A DNA stretch of 64,000 nucleotides from Cercophora sp. LCS_1 (taxonomy: Eukaryota > Ascomycota > Sordariomycetes > Sordariales > Lasiosphaeriaceae), in the NCBI GenBank assembly GCA_036250225.1, contig JAPZLL010000054.1:1-64000 (forward strand), in the 5' to 3' direction. The notes below the pieces were generated by a model. The model made no database searches, was not told where the DNA came from, and saw only the letters and a list, made by a program, of their open reading frames with translations. Within the stretch, counting starts at the first letter, position 1. Each line of letters starts with the position of its first letter. This document shows positions 42,236-52,058 of this stretch, one piece after another. Made by a program: the position numbers and the translations under genes.

Positions 42236-44197
42236 ATGTCCACTCTTTCGCTCCGCAGCGTTCTGCTGCTCGTCGGCGCCGCGCTCCCCCTTGTTGCCAG
42301 CACCCCCGTTGTCTCGTCGGTGACACCCGAGACCAGCGTTGTTGTCTCCGACATTGACGATGCCTTTGAGGCCAGCCTCACGGCTCTCACTCTCTCAGTT
42401 GACTCCGTCCCCGACATCAGCAACCCCGATGAGCCTGAGCCGGAGGTCGAGGCTGAAGAGGACGCTGAGGCGGCTAGCGAGGCCCTCCTCGTCGAGCGCG
42501 ACTACACCCAGTGCCGTGCCTTCCCCGGCTCCCGCGACTGGCCCTCCCGTCTCGTTTGGAAGGCCTTCAACCTGCTCTCCGGCGGCGCTCTGATCGAAAC
42601 CATACCCATCGGTGCCGTCTGCTACCCCTCTAACGCGGCCTACAACCCTACCCAATGCCAGTCCATCATCGACAACTGGACTCAGTCCGAGACGCACGCT
42701 CGTGACCCCACGTCCGTCATGTCGCCACTCTACCAAGGCGAAACCTGCATGCCTCAGGACGGTGCCGAACCCAACGCCACCTGCACCCTTGGCGGTTTCC
42801 CCTCGTACTCAGTTAATGTTACCTCGGTCCGCCACATCCAGCTGGCCGTCAACTTTGCGCGCAACGCCAACCTCCGTCTGGTCGTGCACAACACAGGCCA
42901 CGACTTCCTTGGCAAGTCCACCGGTGCCGGTGCTCTCTCTATCTGGACCCACAACCTCAAGTCCATCTCATACATCTCCCGCCTCGTGACGCCTTCTTAC
43001 ACCGGTCCAGCTCTCAAGCTCGGCGCGGGCGTCCAAGTCGGCGAGGTCTACGCCTTTGCCCACGCAAACAACGTCACCGTCGTTGGCGGCGAGTGCAAGG
43101 GCGTCGGCGTAGCAGGCGGCTACATCGCCGGCGGCGGCCACTCCCCGCTCTCCTCCAAGTACGGCCTAGGCGCGGACCAAGTCCTCTCCATCGACGTCGT
43201 CCTGCCCAGCGGCAAGTTCGTCACGGCCTCTGAAAAGTCCAACAAGGATCTCTTCTGGGCACTCCGCGGCGGCGGTGGTGCAACCTTTGGCGTTGTCGTC
43301 TCCGTCACCGTGAAGGCCTACCCCCGCATGAACTTCGCCGGCGTGACATGGACCGTCTTCTCCGGCCCCGGCACTCCCAACTCGGACGAGACCTTCTGGA
43401 AGGCCATGTATGCCTACTGGCGCAAGTTCCCCGCCTACGCCGAGGTCGGAACCTACGGCTACAGCACCGTCTTCCCCCTCGGCCCGGCCGGTTCAGGCTA
43501 CATGTGGTCCATGAACCCCTGGCTCGTGCCCGGCTACACCCTCCCCGAGTTCAAAGCCCTCGTCGCCGACCTCTTCACCGAGTGGGCCGAGCTCGGCTTC
43601 GTTTTCGAACCCCAGTATTTCGAGCACGATAACTTCCATGATACATGGAAGTCCCACTTCCCCGCCGAGGGCGTCGCCAGCTCCAACCTCCGCACTGGCT
43701 CGCGTCTCTTCCCCAAGTCCAACTGGGCTGACGCCACCAAGCGTGAAGCCATGTTTGACGCTGTTCGCTCAATCGTGGAGGAAGGCTCGGCCCTCATTCA
43801 GTACAATATCAAGGCTGATGCGCCCGCCGGTACCCCCGCTAGCGCGGCCAACTCGCACTGGAGAGACGCGGTGTGGTTCACCATCCTGGGATCGCTCTGG
43901 GCTGATGGACTGCCTGAGTCTGAGGTCGAGGCTATCAACAGACGGATTACGCACGACTGGATGGAGAGACTCAGGGTGTATGGACCTGGTGGATATGGCA
44001 ACGAGGGTGATGTGATGGAGCCGGATTTCGGGGAGGCGTTCTTTGGAACCAACTATGATCGTTTGTTGCAGATCAAGAGGCAGGTTGACCCGACCGATGT
44101 GTTTTGGGCGCCTACGGCTGTTGGATCGGAGAGGTGGCAGGTTGCTGGGCAGCGGGATTGGTTGACGCTGCAGACCGGGAAGCTTTGCAAGGTTTAG
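42236..44197 (+). CDS. Secreted FAD-linked oxidoreductase (berberine-bridge type)
   Basis: A single-exon gene of 653 residues. The signal peptide is MSTLSLRSVLLLVGAALPLV; an acidic linker (PEPEVEAEEDAEAASEA, about 67-83) may be a propeptide. The PCMH-type FAD-binding domain carries RLVVHNTGHDFLGKSTGAG, with His222 as the expected covalent FAD site. GGECKGVGVAGGYIAGGGHS follows, with Cys287 at the position used for a second covalent link in bicovalent enzymes. The substrate domain and the C-terminal BBE block NYDRLLQIKRQVDPTDVFWA follow. Such enzymes oxidise sugars, lactones or secondary-metabolite intermediates with O2. Strong codon bias (C-ending codons) suggests high expression. No metabolic gene cluster is adjacent. 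Confidence 0.94.
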   Translation: MSTLSLRSVLLLVGAALPLVASTPVVSSVTPETSVVVSDIDDAFEASLTALTLSVDSVPDISNPDEPEPEVEAEEDAEAASEALLVERDYTQCRAFPGSRDWPSRLVWKAFNLLSGGALIETIPIGAVCYPSNAAYNPTQCQSIIDNWTQSETHARDPTSVMSPLYQGETCMPQDGAEPNATCTLGGFPSYSVNVTSVRHIQLAVNFARNANLRLVVHNTGHDFLGKSTGAGALSIWTHNLKSISYISRLVTPSYTGPALKLGAGVQVGEVYAFAHANNVTVVGGECKGVGVAGGYIAGGGHSPLSSKYGLGADQVLSIDVVLPSGKFVTASEKSNKDLFWALRGGGGATFGVVVSVTVKAYPRMNFAGVTWTVFSGPGTPNSDETFWKAMYAYWRKFPAYAEVGTYGYSTVFPLGPAGSGYMWSMNPWLVPGYTLPEFKALVADLFTEWAELGFVFEPQYFEHDNFHDTWKSHFPAEGVASSNLRTGSRLFPKSNWADATKREAMFDAVRSIVEEGSALIQYNIKADAPAGTPASAANSHWRDAVWFTILGSLWADGLPESEVEAINRRITHDWMERLRVYGPGGYGNEGDVMEPDFGEAFFGTNYDRLLQIKRQVDPTDVFWAPTAVGSERWQVAGQRDWLTLQTGKLCKV

Positions 44198-45094
44198 GTG
44201 CGTAGGGGTACTGTAGTTGACAGACAATCCGAATGCAATGCCATTTCCTTGGAATTTCCCCTCTGGATGAGGTTCGTGCGATACAGCCTAGGATTGATGT
44301 AGGACGCGACCGACCCCGGCATCAAGTGAGCCAAAGGGGTGGTTTTGCACACCAAAAGGTGATGGCCAGCGGCTGTAATGCGCGAGGCATCGGCCGGCGA
44401 CCACCTCATCCCCCTGAAGTGAGGCCATTTTGAGCGTTATCAACCCCCTTTTGTATGTACAATACTTACAAGAGACTTTGGCGTGGAACCTGGGGTGTCT
44501 GTGATCACTTGCATTCTCACATGTCCCTTGAACACTGTCCAACTCATCTCTCCCTCTCTTCTCCGCTTCCAACTCTCCCAACAACTCTGCTTCCTTTTTT
44601 ATGGGTCCCACTCCTTGCAACGCTCTCCCTCGACCACAGTCCAGTCCGGCTTCACGTGGTGCGGCTTGATATCATCGATGTGCAGCTTTCATCGATTGCC
44701 ATCTTTGTACACATGCTTCACCAAAAAAACTTAGGGGGGCGGGCCACCATCTACACCATCTTTTATGGAGACCCTGCAGATGATCCTAGCGAAGGGCTTC
44801 ATCACCGAGCGGCGGACGTGAAGATCTCGGGGCTTAGGAAGGATGACGTAGGACTCATGCTTGCAACTTGCCCAGCCCGGAACAAAAAATAGGTGCTCAA
44901 CTTACAATGGGACGCGTCTAAAAGTCTTGTCGAGGCCGTGTGAACTGGTGTCTCGGTTATTAGGCCTCGGACATGTTCCTCAACGCATCCCGTGTCTTGA
45001 TCAACCCTTTCGTTCAACGATATCCGCCGTAAATTTCTTCTATCTGAACGCCATGAACTGAAAGACAGGTACTGGTATAATGCTTCTTCAATCA
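44198..45094. other. Convergent intergenic region
   Basis: About 900 bp, AT-richer than the genes; no convincing coding frame. Confidence 0.4.
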
Positions 45095-46456
45095 TCATTC
45101 CTTCGTTACAATATCTTTTCGATACTCCTCCATAACTTCTTGGGACCCCCGTAGGAGCTCACCAGTGCTCCTTGATATCTGTTCGTACGCGTGTAATGCC
45201 TTCAACCATGCATCTTGTGCCTGGGGCCAAGCCCCCATGTCCAACCCTTGAGCCTGCGAGGGAGCGTCTGAGACTAGCGACCGCTCAGTGGATGGCTTCA
45301 TGTTATCTGGTAAAGTCGTCATGTCGTCTCGAGATCCCAGCTCTCGCTCTCCAGGGCTGGACGCCTGGCTTCAGGGGGCGTCGAGGAGCTGCGGCTCATC
45401 GTCATCATACCGCCCAGCGATATCTCCGTCCCCATCTCCCTCTCCGCCGTCGCGCTCCCTTGCCGGCAGATTCAGAATCGGCGCCAAATCCTCAAAGTCG
45501 GCCTCCTGCGCGGTGTCTGCCAACAGCAAATAGGCGGCCTCCACTCCAGAGAAACTGCCGACATTCCGTTTGGCGAGCAGCGAAACCTGTTCGGTCAAGG
45601 CGGCGCCCACCTTCTCAAAGACCATGACCTTCAGCTCCGGCTTACTATGCAGCGAAGTGACGATTTCGAGAAGCGCATCTCCGAGCGGACAGCCCTCCCA
45701 CTGGTCGATCTCCGGCTGTGTGTCCATCAGATTGTGCACGATAAAAGCGTTGATCTTGACGAGCGCCTCGACCGCGCGTGTCTTGGTGCCGAAGCTGGCG
45801 GGATCGGTGGCGGTGGCCCAGATCAAGCGAATGTTAGTGAACACTCCGTGTTGAACCCTCAACGCACTGTTGAAGTCCCGCATATAGGCCATGGGATTTG
45901 CAGAGGCGCGCGCATCGACCAGCGGTTGGAGCAGATTCATGACTGTTTTGACCACCTGGTTGAATCCGACCAATTTGTCTCGTCTGGGAGCGAAGAAGCT
46001 GTCGTATGCGCCCGCCAACTGAGCCGCCGCGGGGCCATCCCGGTCCGTCTTGACGTGTGCGATGAGCAGATCGCGAATCTCGGATTCGGTGAGCGAGTTG
46101 ATGACCTCGCGACAGGTGTCTTCTGGAAGGCGCAAGATCACAGCGGGTAGGCCGACAATACTCGCAGGCGAGCGGTGTCTTGTTGTACTTAGACCGGTAC
46201 TGGTGTGATTGTGGCCGCGCACCGTCATGGTCGTCGTCGTGTCCACCTCGTGACCGATTGACGATGAGTATGGCGTTGATTGACGCCGTCGCGGAGGAGC
46301 GTCGAGGCCTGTGCTGGTGCGCACCTTTTTCGTCATCCCGTTTTTGCTGTGCGCGTGGTCGCCTTCGTGCGCGCGTTTCTGTGAGCCCGGCGCCATCGGA
46401 TGAGGTTTTGATGGGAGGTTGAATGATGGTTGGGATGAAGCTTTGGCTTGATGCAT
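45095..46456 (-). CDS. Unrecognised, probably nuclear protein; in-frame TGA suggests a 42-nt intron
   Basis: The open frame from MHQAKASSQP runs to TGA at complement(45371..45373). The same frame continues afterwards for about 91 sense codons to TGA at 45095, including EQISRSTGELLRGSQEVM. A GTATGA...CTGAAG segment, complement(45369..45410), 42 nt and in phase, would remove the stop. With it the model is complement(join(45095..45368,45411..46456)), 439 residues. The N-terminus is basic and low-complexity, with NLS-like KKVRTS and PPRRRQS. The middle (about 120-330) is predicted helical: VILRLPEDTCREVINSLTES, VGFNQVVKTVMNLLQPLVDA, NIRLIWATATDPASFG and LLEIVTSLHSKPELKVM. I recognise no domain with confidence; faint resemblance to Cut8/Sts1 proteasome-tethering factors was noted but is not reliable. 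The start may instead be an ATG at 46522. Confidence 0.6.
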
Positions 46457-47422
46457 GACGTTGGTGGTTGGGCGCTCGAAGTTGAAACGAAAAGTGGCCC
46501 CTGCACTCACGAACCCCTGCACCGCCTGGCCGAAATTAGCCAGGGGTCTCTAACCAAAAAAGAATAGTTGCCGGAAAGGCCAGTGGCATGCTCCATATGA
46601 GAGAGCTCATGAAGATTGGAAAATAATCTCAGCGCCTTGCAAAACTTTTTCTGGTTTTAAAGAGTTGTATACACACACCTTTTGGAAGTATGACAGCCCG
46701 CGGGGGCTGCTTGAAGACTCCTTTGATGAATCAATTAGTGTGTGCAATTTTTCGCGACCCACCCCCACCGGCACGGTGTCAGGGGTTGACCGAGAATTGG
46801 GAAGGCACGTCTCATCATCGTGGATGCCAACGTCGGGTGTGGAAGGGTCGATCTTGATGTCCCCGAGGTCCACCTTCCCGGCGCTGGGGTTGCGAGACTG
46901 GGAGGAAGTCGTGTCAAAGTGTTGCTGCGGTGGCAAGCCACCCTGGCGCGCGACCATGGGGGCCAGCGGTAAGCTTTGGCGATAACCTCGGTCAGGGCGG
47001 GTTGAGTAAAGGTCAGCCACAAGTGCAGAATGGCAAGCGACAAGACAACACCGAAAGTCACGTGTACGAACCAAAATCTCGAACCTAACCAGGGATAGTT
47101 AAGACGCCAACGCCTGCAAATCTAGCGTCTATTCCCACCTACACACCAAACAACCAAACACGATGACCGTTAGCAAGCAACCACACCAGCCCTAGCATCC
47201 CGCACCCGTGCCCAATTTGAACAGGGCACCCTGAGCCAGTTCACTACAACAGACTCAAAGCCAAACCTAAGTCCGGATCTAAACCGCCTTCAGCTCCTAC
47301 CAGGCAAACTCCGCAACTAGAACCCGGAATTACCCAACAATAGCTACGCCCACTTTCTCATAGATATCTATGTGTACCCGCTAAGATTTAACGGGTACCT
47401 ATAAATTATAATAATCATTTCT

Positions 47423-47475
47423 AGCGGCGCAGCGGTTGTGAACACAGAAAGTGCGGAAGCGATCGAGACAACAGA
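47423..47475 (+). other. Possible Pol III A/B-box pair (tRNA-derived SINE relic?)
   Basis: GGCGCAGCGGTTG resembles a tRNA A box, and GATCGAGAC about 30 nt downstream fits the B-box consensus GWTCRANNC. No cloverleaf or intact tRNA can be folded by eye. Evidence is limited to these two short matches. Confidence 0.2.
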
Positions 47476-47681
47476 TTGCATCAAGCAATTGAGACAAGGA
47501 GAGCAGAATTGACAGACCACCCCGCTCTCTGACTCCCTCTGGCTCGCCGTCCATTAGTAGCAGACCCTCCCCAGAAAATTGACAGCACTATTCCCCCCCG
47601 GTAATTTTCCTGAAACGAAACTCTGGGCTCTCAACTCTCGCCAATTACTTTACCCTCCAGCTGAGCGATCAATAATTAAAC

Positions 47682-47757
47682 TCTGCTAATAGTTGCCGAC
47701 TGATTGAACTCTGGAGTTTCAACGACCGCGCTTCACCCGAGTGAACTCTGCTAATAG
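47682..47757. repeat. Short direct repeat ACTCTGCTAATAG, two copies
   Basis: The motif occurs near 47682 and again near 47745, with related ACTCTGG motifs near 47620 and 47710. May be decayed element ends. Confidence 0.5.
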
Positions 47758-48027
47758 AGGTTGCGTTCCTGATCGCTTCCTCAATTTTCTCGGATTACTT
47801 GCGGTCTGCCGTCTTTCCACCGGTCGTATCTCCTGTCCGTTGTCCGCCGATTGTCGAGCTCCATTCGCTCTACTGTCAAGCGACTGCAACGCACTTCAAC
47901 CAACACGACCGCATTTCCAACTGACTCCAACTCCATCAATTGCGCCTCCAATCGTCGAGCCCAATTCGCATCCTATCCGCTTCACGCAACCGCACGTCTC
48001 CTATCGACTCCAACAACACTAACAGCA

Positions 48028-49238
48028 ATGGAGTCACCACGCCGTTTCCTCCAGCATTCGCGGCACGCGATTACCGGCTGGGGCCACCGCAATCATGGCG
48101 CTGCGTCTCAGAATGCGGCCCTTGCGACGAATGCAGCCCTCTTTCATCCACCGGACGCAGTCTTTGACCCACCGGAGCCCATGGCAGGTACGTACGTTGT
48201 CATAAATGGCCTGCCTCATTTTTTTCCTGCTCTCATCAGCCCATCTCAGCTCATCTTGTCCCTTGCTGTCCCTGCCCAGCCTTCATCATGCCGCCCCCTT
48301 CTGGAGCATCCCCTTCTCATCGCCCTCGTTCCGCCCGATTGGCAGCGCAAGCACGGCGTTCTGCAGCTAATGGCGCCTCAGACAACCCAACCGAACAGTT
48401 TGGCCTTGCTAGCCTAATTGTGCTTCCGATCCCCGACATTGACAACATTGCTACGATACATACACACGTCGAGGAACGCCGCGCCCAGTTGGACAGAGGT
48501 TCAACACAAGACACGCTCATCTACTACAACGCCACTACAGCGCACCTCGATGCCCTTTGTGCTGCCGATCCCTATGAAAAATACCCAGGCCGCATCACTT
48601 TTTTTGGCGACGAGATCGGCCTGGCTTTTTTCAGAATGGTATAGCCGGTTCACGAGACTACCCATCTCTGGCTCTTCAGGGAGATTGATCATCTTATTTT
48701 CCAGATGGATTTAAAAGACAACTGCATCCCCACTGGCTCGGCAAGATACAAGGGCATTGGCACGCAACAAAAAGAAGGGGATAGTGGTATCCGGCCTAAT
48801 CCCCCTCGCTGGGCTGGCAATCAATTTCCAACCCTAGTCATCGAGGCTGGAAACAGCGAATCGCTTCGGCTACTTCACAAGGATAAGTACTGGTGGTTTG
48901 ACCAACCACAGGGCGATGTCCGGATTGTTCTTCTCGTCAAGGTCGAACGTCGAACCAGATGTATTATTATCGAGCAGTGGCACCGTTCACATTATGAATC
49001 CCCTACCGCCACGGTTACTATCGCACCGTGCCCACACAAGCCCTTCTCGCTGCACGACACTAGCCATTGGGTTGTCGAAGGGGCACCAATGGTTATTGCC
49101 TTTCAAGAGGTGTTCCTACGACCGACACGGGGAAGGGAGACAGATTTTGTACTCACCAAGGCCTTTTTTGCCAACATGGCAATGCGATGCTGGCGGAGCA
49201 ACACAAGGATCTGGTTTTGTATTTCTCAGGGCCAGTAG
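48028..49238 (+). CDS. PD-(D/E)XK nuclease-like (REase-fold) protein
   Basis: Model: join(48028..48187,48280..48638,48705..49238), 350 residues; GTACGT...CCCAG and GTATAG...TTCCAG introns preserve frame. The N-terminal ~110 residues are low-complexity and basic. The C-terminal domain carries a block recurrent in expanded fungal families: NQFPTLVIEAGNSESLRLL, KYWWFDQPQGDVRIVLLVKV, then RCIIIEQW. Its LVIEAG...GxVRIVLLVK spacing is what I associate with Uma2-like or restriction-endonuclease-like (PD-(D/E)XK) folds; the acidic residue is Glu about 220. Whether it cuts nucleic acid is unknown. Such copies are often dispersed and linked to mobile elements; the AT-rich flank upstream is compatible with that. 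Start codon and first exon are less certain. Confidence 0.65.
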
Positions 49239-49383
49239 ATACAGCCTTCCACGGCTGGTATCAAGGCAGAATGGCTTGCTATTGGTCTCGACCTCTGATG
49301 ACACCTATCTCTATGACCTGTCCGTGATGCCTCCCAGGCCGAAGAACAGCGAAGTCTATCCCGCTGTATTACTACCAGCCCCA

Positions 49384-51099
49384 CTACAAGCTTTGCCGAG
49401 GAGACCTGGTGCCCTTCTTGACCCCCCAAAACGACCAAGCGTCGCCAACCTCAGGGTTGCCTATCGGACCGCCACTCAACTGGTCTGACTGTCCAGAGTT
49501 GTCACCGTGACCCATATTAGCCGAAGGTTCCGAGTCAAGGGGTTCAACAGGAGGACACGCCTGTGTTGATGTAGCTTGGCCATTCGGAATGCCGAACTCT
49601 TGAGTACTTCCCGATAGAACTGCATGACTGAAACAGTGCTTCAACGTCTCATGCCCAATCTCAGACGCAGCCGGAGCGGCTGCCTTGCCCTCCTTCTTCT
49701 TCTTCGACTTCTTGCCTTTGGGCTTGTTTTCGATCGACCCATCACAAGAAGGCACGGTCGTGGAGGTGGAAGCCTCAGCGCCAACGCAGTGGCTCTTCTT
49801 CAAATCGGCAAAGAAGTCGTTGATGGCCTCGGGAGTCAAGGGGGTAGGCTCTGGCTGGGGCTCAGGGTCTGATCCGCGGTGGGGGAAAATGGCCGACGCA
49901 ACTGCAACTGGCGAAGCAAAGTTGGGATACTTAGGTTCAAACTCGTGGTTGGTGTCGATAGATAGCCTATCCGGGCATCTGCCCTTTTTCTTGCCCTTCT
50001 TGACCTTCTTGATAGTAGGCTCGAACCATCCTTCACCTTCAGGAACTGGTGGGGGCTCGCGGGGGTCAAGTTCAGCTTCGCGGATTATTTCGAGTCTTCT
50101 GTCGATCGTATCACTTGAAGAGGACGAAGAAGGACTCATCTCCACGTGAACAAGTGAACCCTCGTCAGTGAACTCCTCCGAAGCTAGGGTGTAGACCGAT
50201 GCTTCACTTGTAGCAATCTCTTCGCTTATGACGATCGCCTCGACAATGTGCCTGGGATTGACTTCAACCGGTGAGACAACATTCCCGGGCTCCTCCATGG
50301 ATGTATCCTCCACAGGTTCCACTGGGACGTGCTGGACGACTTCGTCAAACGAAACCTTCTTCTTGATAGTGGGCAACCGGGTAGCCGTCGACTCGGAGCA
50401 TGGGCCGCTTTCCTGCTGCGCGGCCACCTTCGCTGCGTCTAGATCCTCGACCATGTCGCGGTATACTTCCATAACGCCCTTGACCAGCAGCTTCGCAAAG
50501 CCGATACCATCACTGAAGTCGATCGGGCAGTCAGCCTTGGAGAGGGCCGAACCGTCTTTGAGGGCGTCCTTGATCTTGTCCTTGACAAAGCCCGGGAACC
50601 AGTAGTCATCCGCAGCTGGCTTGGGATAAACCTCCCGAACCGTATCGATAACCGAGAAGACGTCCACCATCTCGCTCAAACGCTCAATCTCGTCAATTGC
50701 CAAGTCCTCCAAGCCGCCAAGCTCATAGATTCTGGCGGCAGCGTAGACCTGGAAGGCCGTCTTGAAGTGAAAGAGTGTGGCCTCCGCGTCTAAAAGCTTC
50801 TTGCCGATCCATTGCAACTCCTTGTACCGGTCGGTGTAGAGGTAGTGGACGAGAACATGGCCTGCGTTGCCGGAAATCTGGGCGAGGTCAATCACGCGCT
50901 TCTCATCGTCTGTCGGGTACAGCTTGGAGTTCTGGGGGATCAGGTCCCGGTGGACGGTGAGGCGGTCGCCGAGCCCGAACTCGAGGGTAATGACTGGGCT
51001 CCCGAAGGGACTGCGCAAACTCGGTCAGCAAAGGATACTTGCGGGGCGGAAGGAAGCGTACGAGGGCTCCAGATAAAGGCCGGAGACTGCGGCGTCCAT
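49384..51099 (-). CDS. BTB/POZ domain protein
   Basis: Model: complement(join(49384..51010,51062..51099)), 554 residues. The 51-nt intron (GTACGC...GCAG) joins MDAAVSGLYLEPS to PFGSPVITLEFG. The BTB domain covers about 15-120: SPVITLEFGLGDRLTVHRDL, ISGNAGHVLVHYLYTDRY, FKTAFQVYAAARIYELGGL. The remainder is disordered and acidic, with Lys-rich patches KKVKKGKKKGR and KKSKKKKEGK that may be nuclear signals. Fungal BTB proteins of this layout have no known substrate; cullin-3 adaptor or dimerisation roles are possible. It converges on the PD-(D/E)XK gene, 145 bp away. Confidence 0.87.
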
Positions 51100-52058
51100 C
51101 GTCGGCGAAGGCGTCGCGCGCGCAGGGGCAGATGGTACGGGCGAGAAAACAAAACGAAAACAAAAAGCGCAACTCGATACTATTGACCAAAGGAGCAGTT
51201 CCAGAATACCGAAAAGTAATACCAGAAACCAAGGTCCAGTCAAACGCTAGTGTTTCGGGGAAGAAGGAAGAGGGGCGCTAGGAAGAAGAACTCGATGGGA
51301 AAATGAGGAAGGAACGAAGTGCTTCCATCCAGGTTCAGGCGCGTCGTCTTCCATCCCACCATCACGCGCCGGCCCAGTTGCCCAATGCGCACCTGCCTCT
51401 TCACCATTGAGCCCGTTTGCAGTTGGGGTGCCCATCGCGCGGGGTGCTCCAACGGCAATGGCAACCTTCGGCAAACCAGGGCTGCATCGATGCCTGACGG
51501 CTTACAATCCGAAGCGACTCGTCATACCAAGGCAATATTGCAGTCCAATCGCAACCCAGTGGTATTCCTTCCTTATTGCACTTTCGGGATGCAAACGCGA
51601 TGAGATGTTTGCCCGCGCCGAACCCAACCATCCCCACTTGGAGGCACACACCCGCAGCTGCAATCAGCGTCACGGCATCCCGCATAGAGGGCGCGCGACC
51701 TGTCGCAAAGAACGCTCACCCACCATCACGATTAGCAGCCCTGTCATTGGTCAGTATTTGCCCTGGAGGAATCACGCCGCGGCTCTGGTGGGAGGTGCTA
51801 GACTGGAAACGTCTGACGTCCTGCTCAGCGAGCGGTGCTTCCAGGCATCCGAAGCACCACGTGACTCTGTGAACGCCTCGAAACATTATCCAGAGCACCT
51901 CGGAGCTGCTCTAAGAGACGGCTGGGAAGCTCGAACCGGTAGCGAACACACAGAGAGGTGATAATGAATCTAATGAATTGATTACTTTATGCCCGACTTG
52001 CCACCAAAAGGCATTAGGATCCGCGACGTTCGCCACAAACCCCAGGATCGACAATACA
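51100..52058. other. Intergenic, no supported gene
   Basis: About 960 bp; frames on both strands lack resemblance to known families. Confidence 0.4.

Larger units (their letters stand above)
46457..48027. other. Intergenic, AT-richer, with a SINE-like segment and short repeats
   Basis: About 1.6 kb. The part at 47330-47760 is visibly AT-richer than its surroundings. It holds Pol III box-like sequences (47423-47475) and repeated ACTCTGCTAATAG motifs. A minus-strand frame at 46607-47074 lacks any recognisable domain. Confidence 0.45.

Noticed and set aside
45095..46456. Cut8/Sts1 proteasome-tethering identity for the unrecognised nuclear-type protein
   Set aside because: Only a vague helical and leucine pattern; no diagnostic residues matched with confidence.
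46607..47074. 155-codon minus-strand frame
   Set aside because: Polar and low-complexity, no domain, no clear start; not strong enough to call.
47423..47475. Intact tRNA gene
   Set aside because: A- and B-box-like matches only; no acceptor stem or anticodon arm could be paired by eye.
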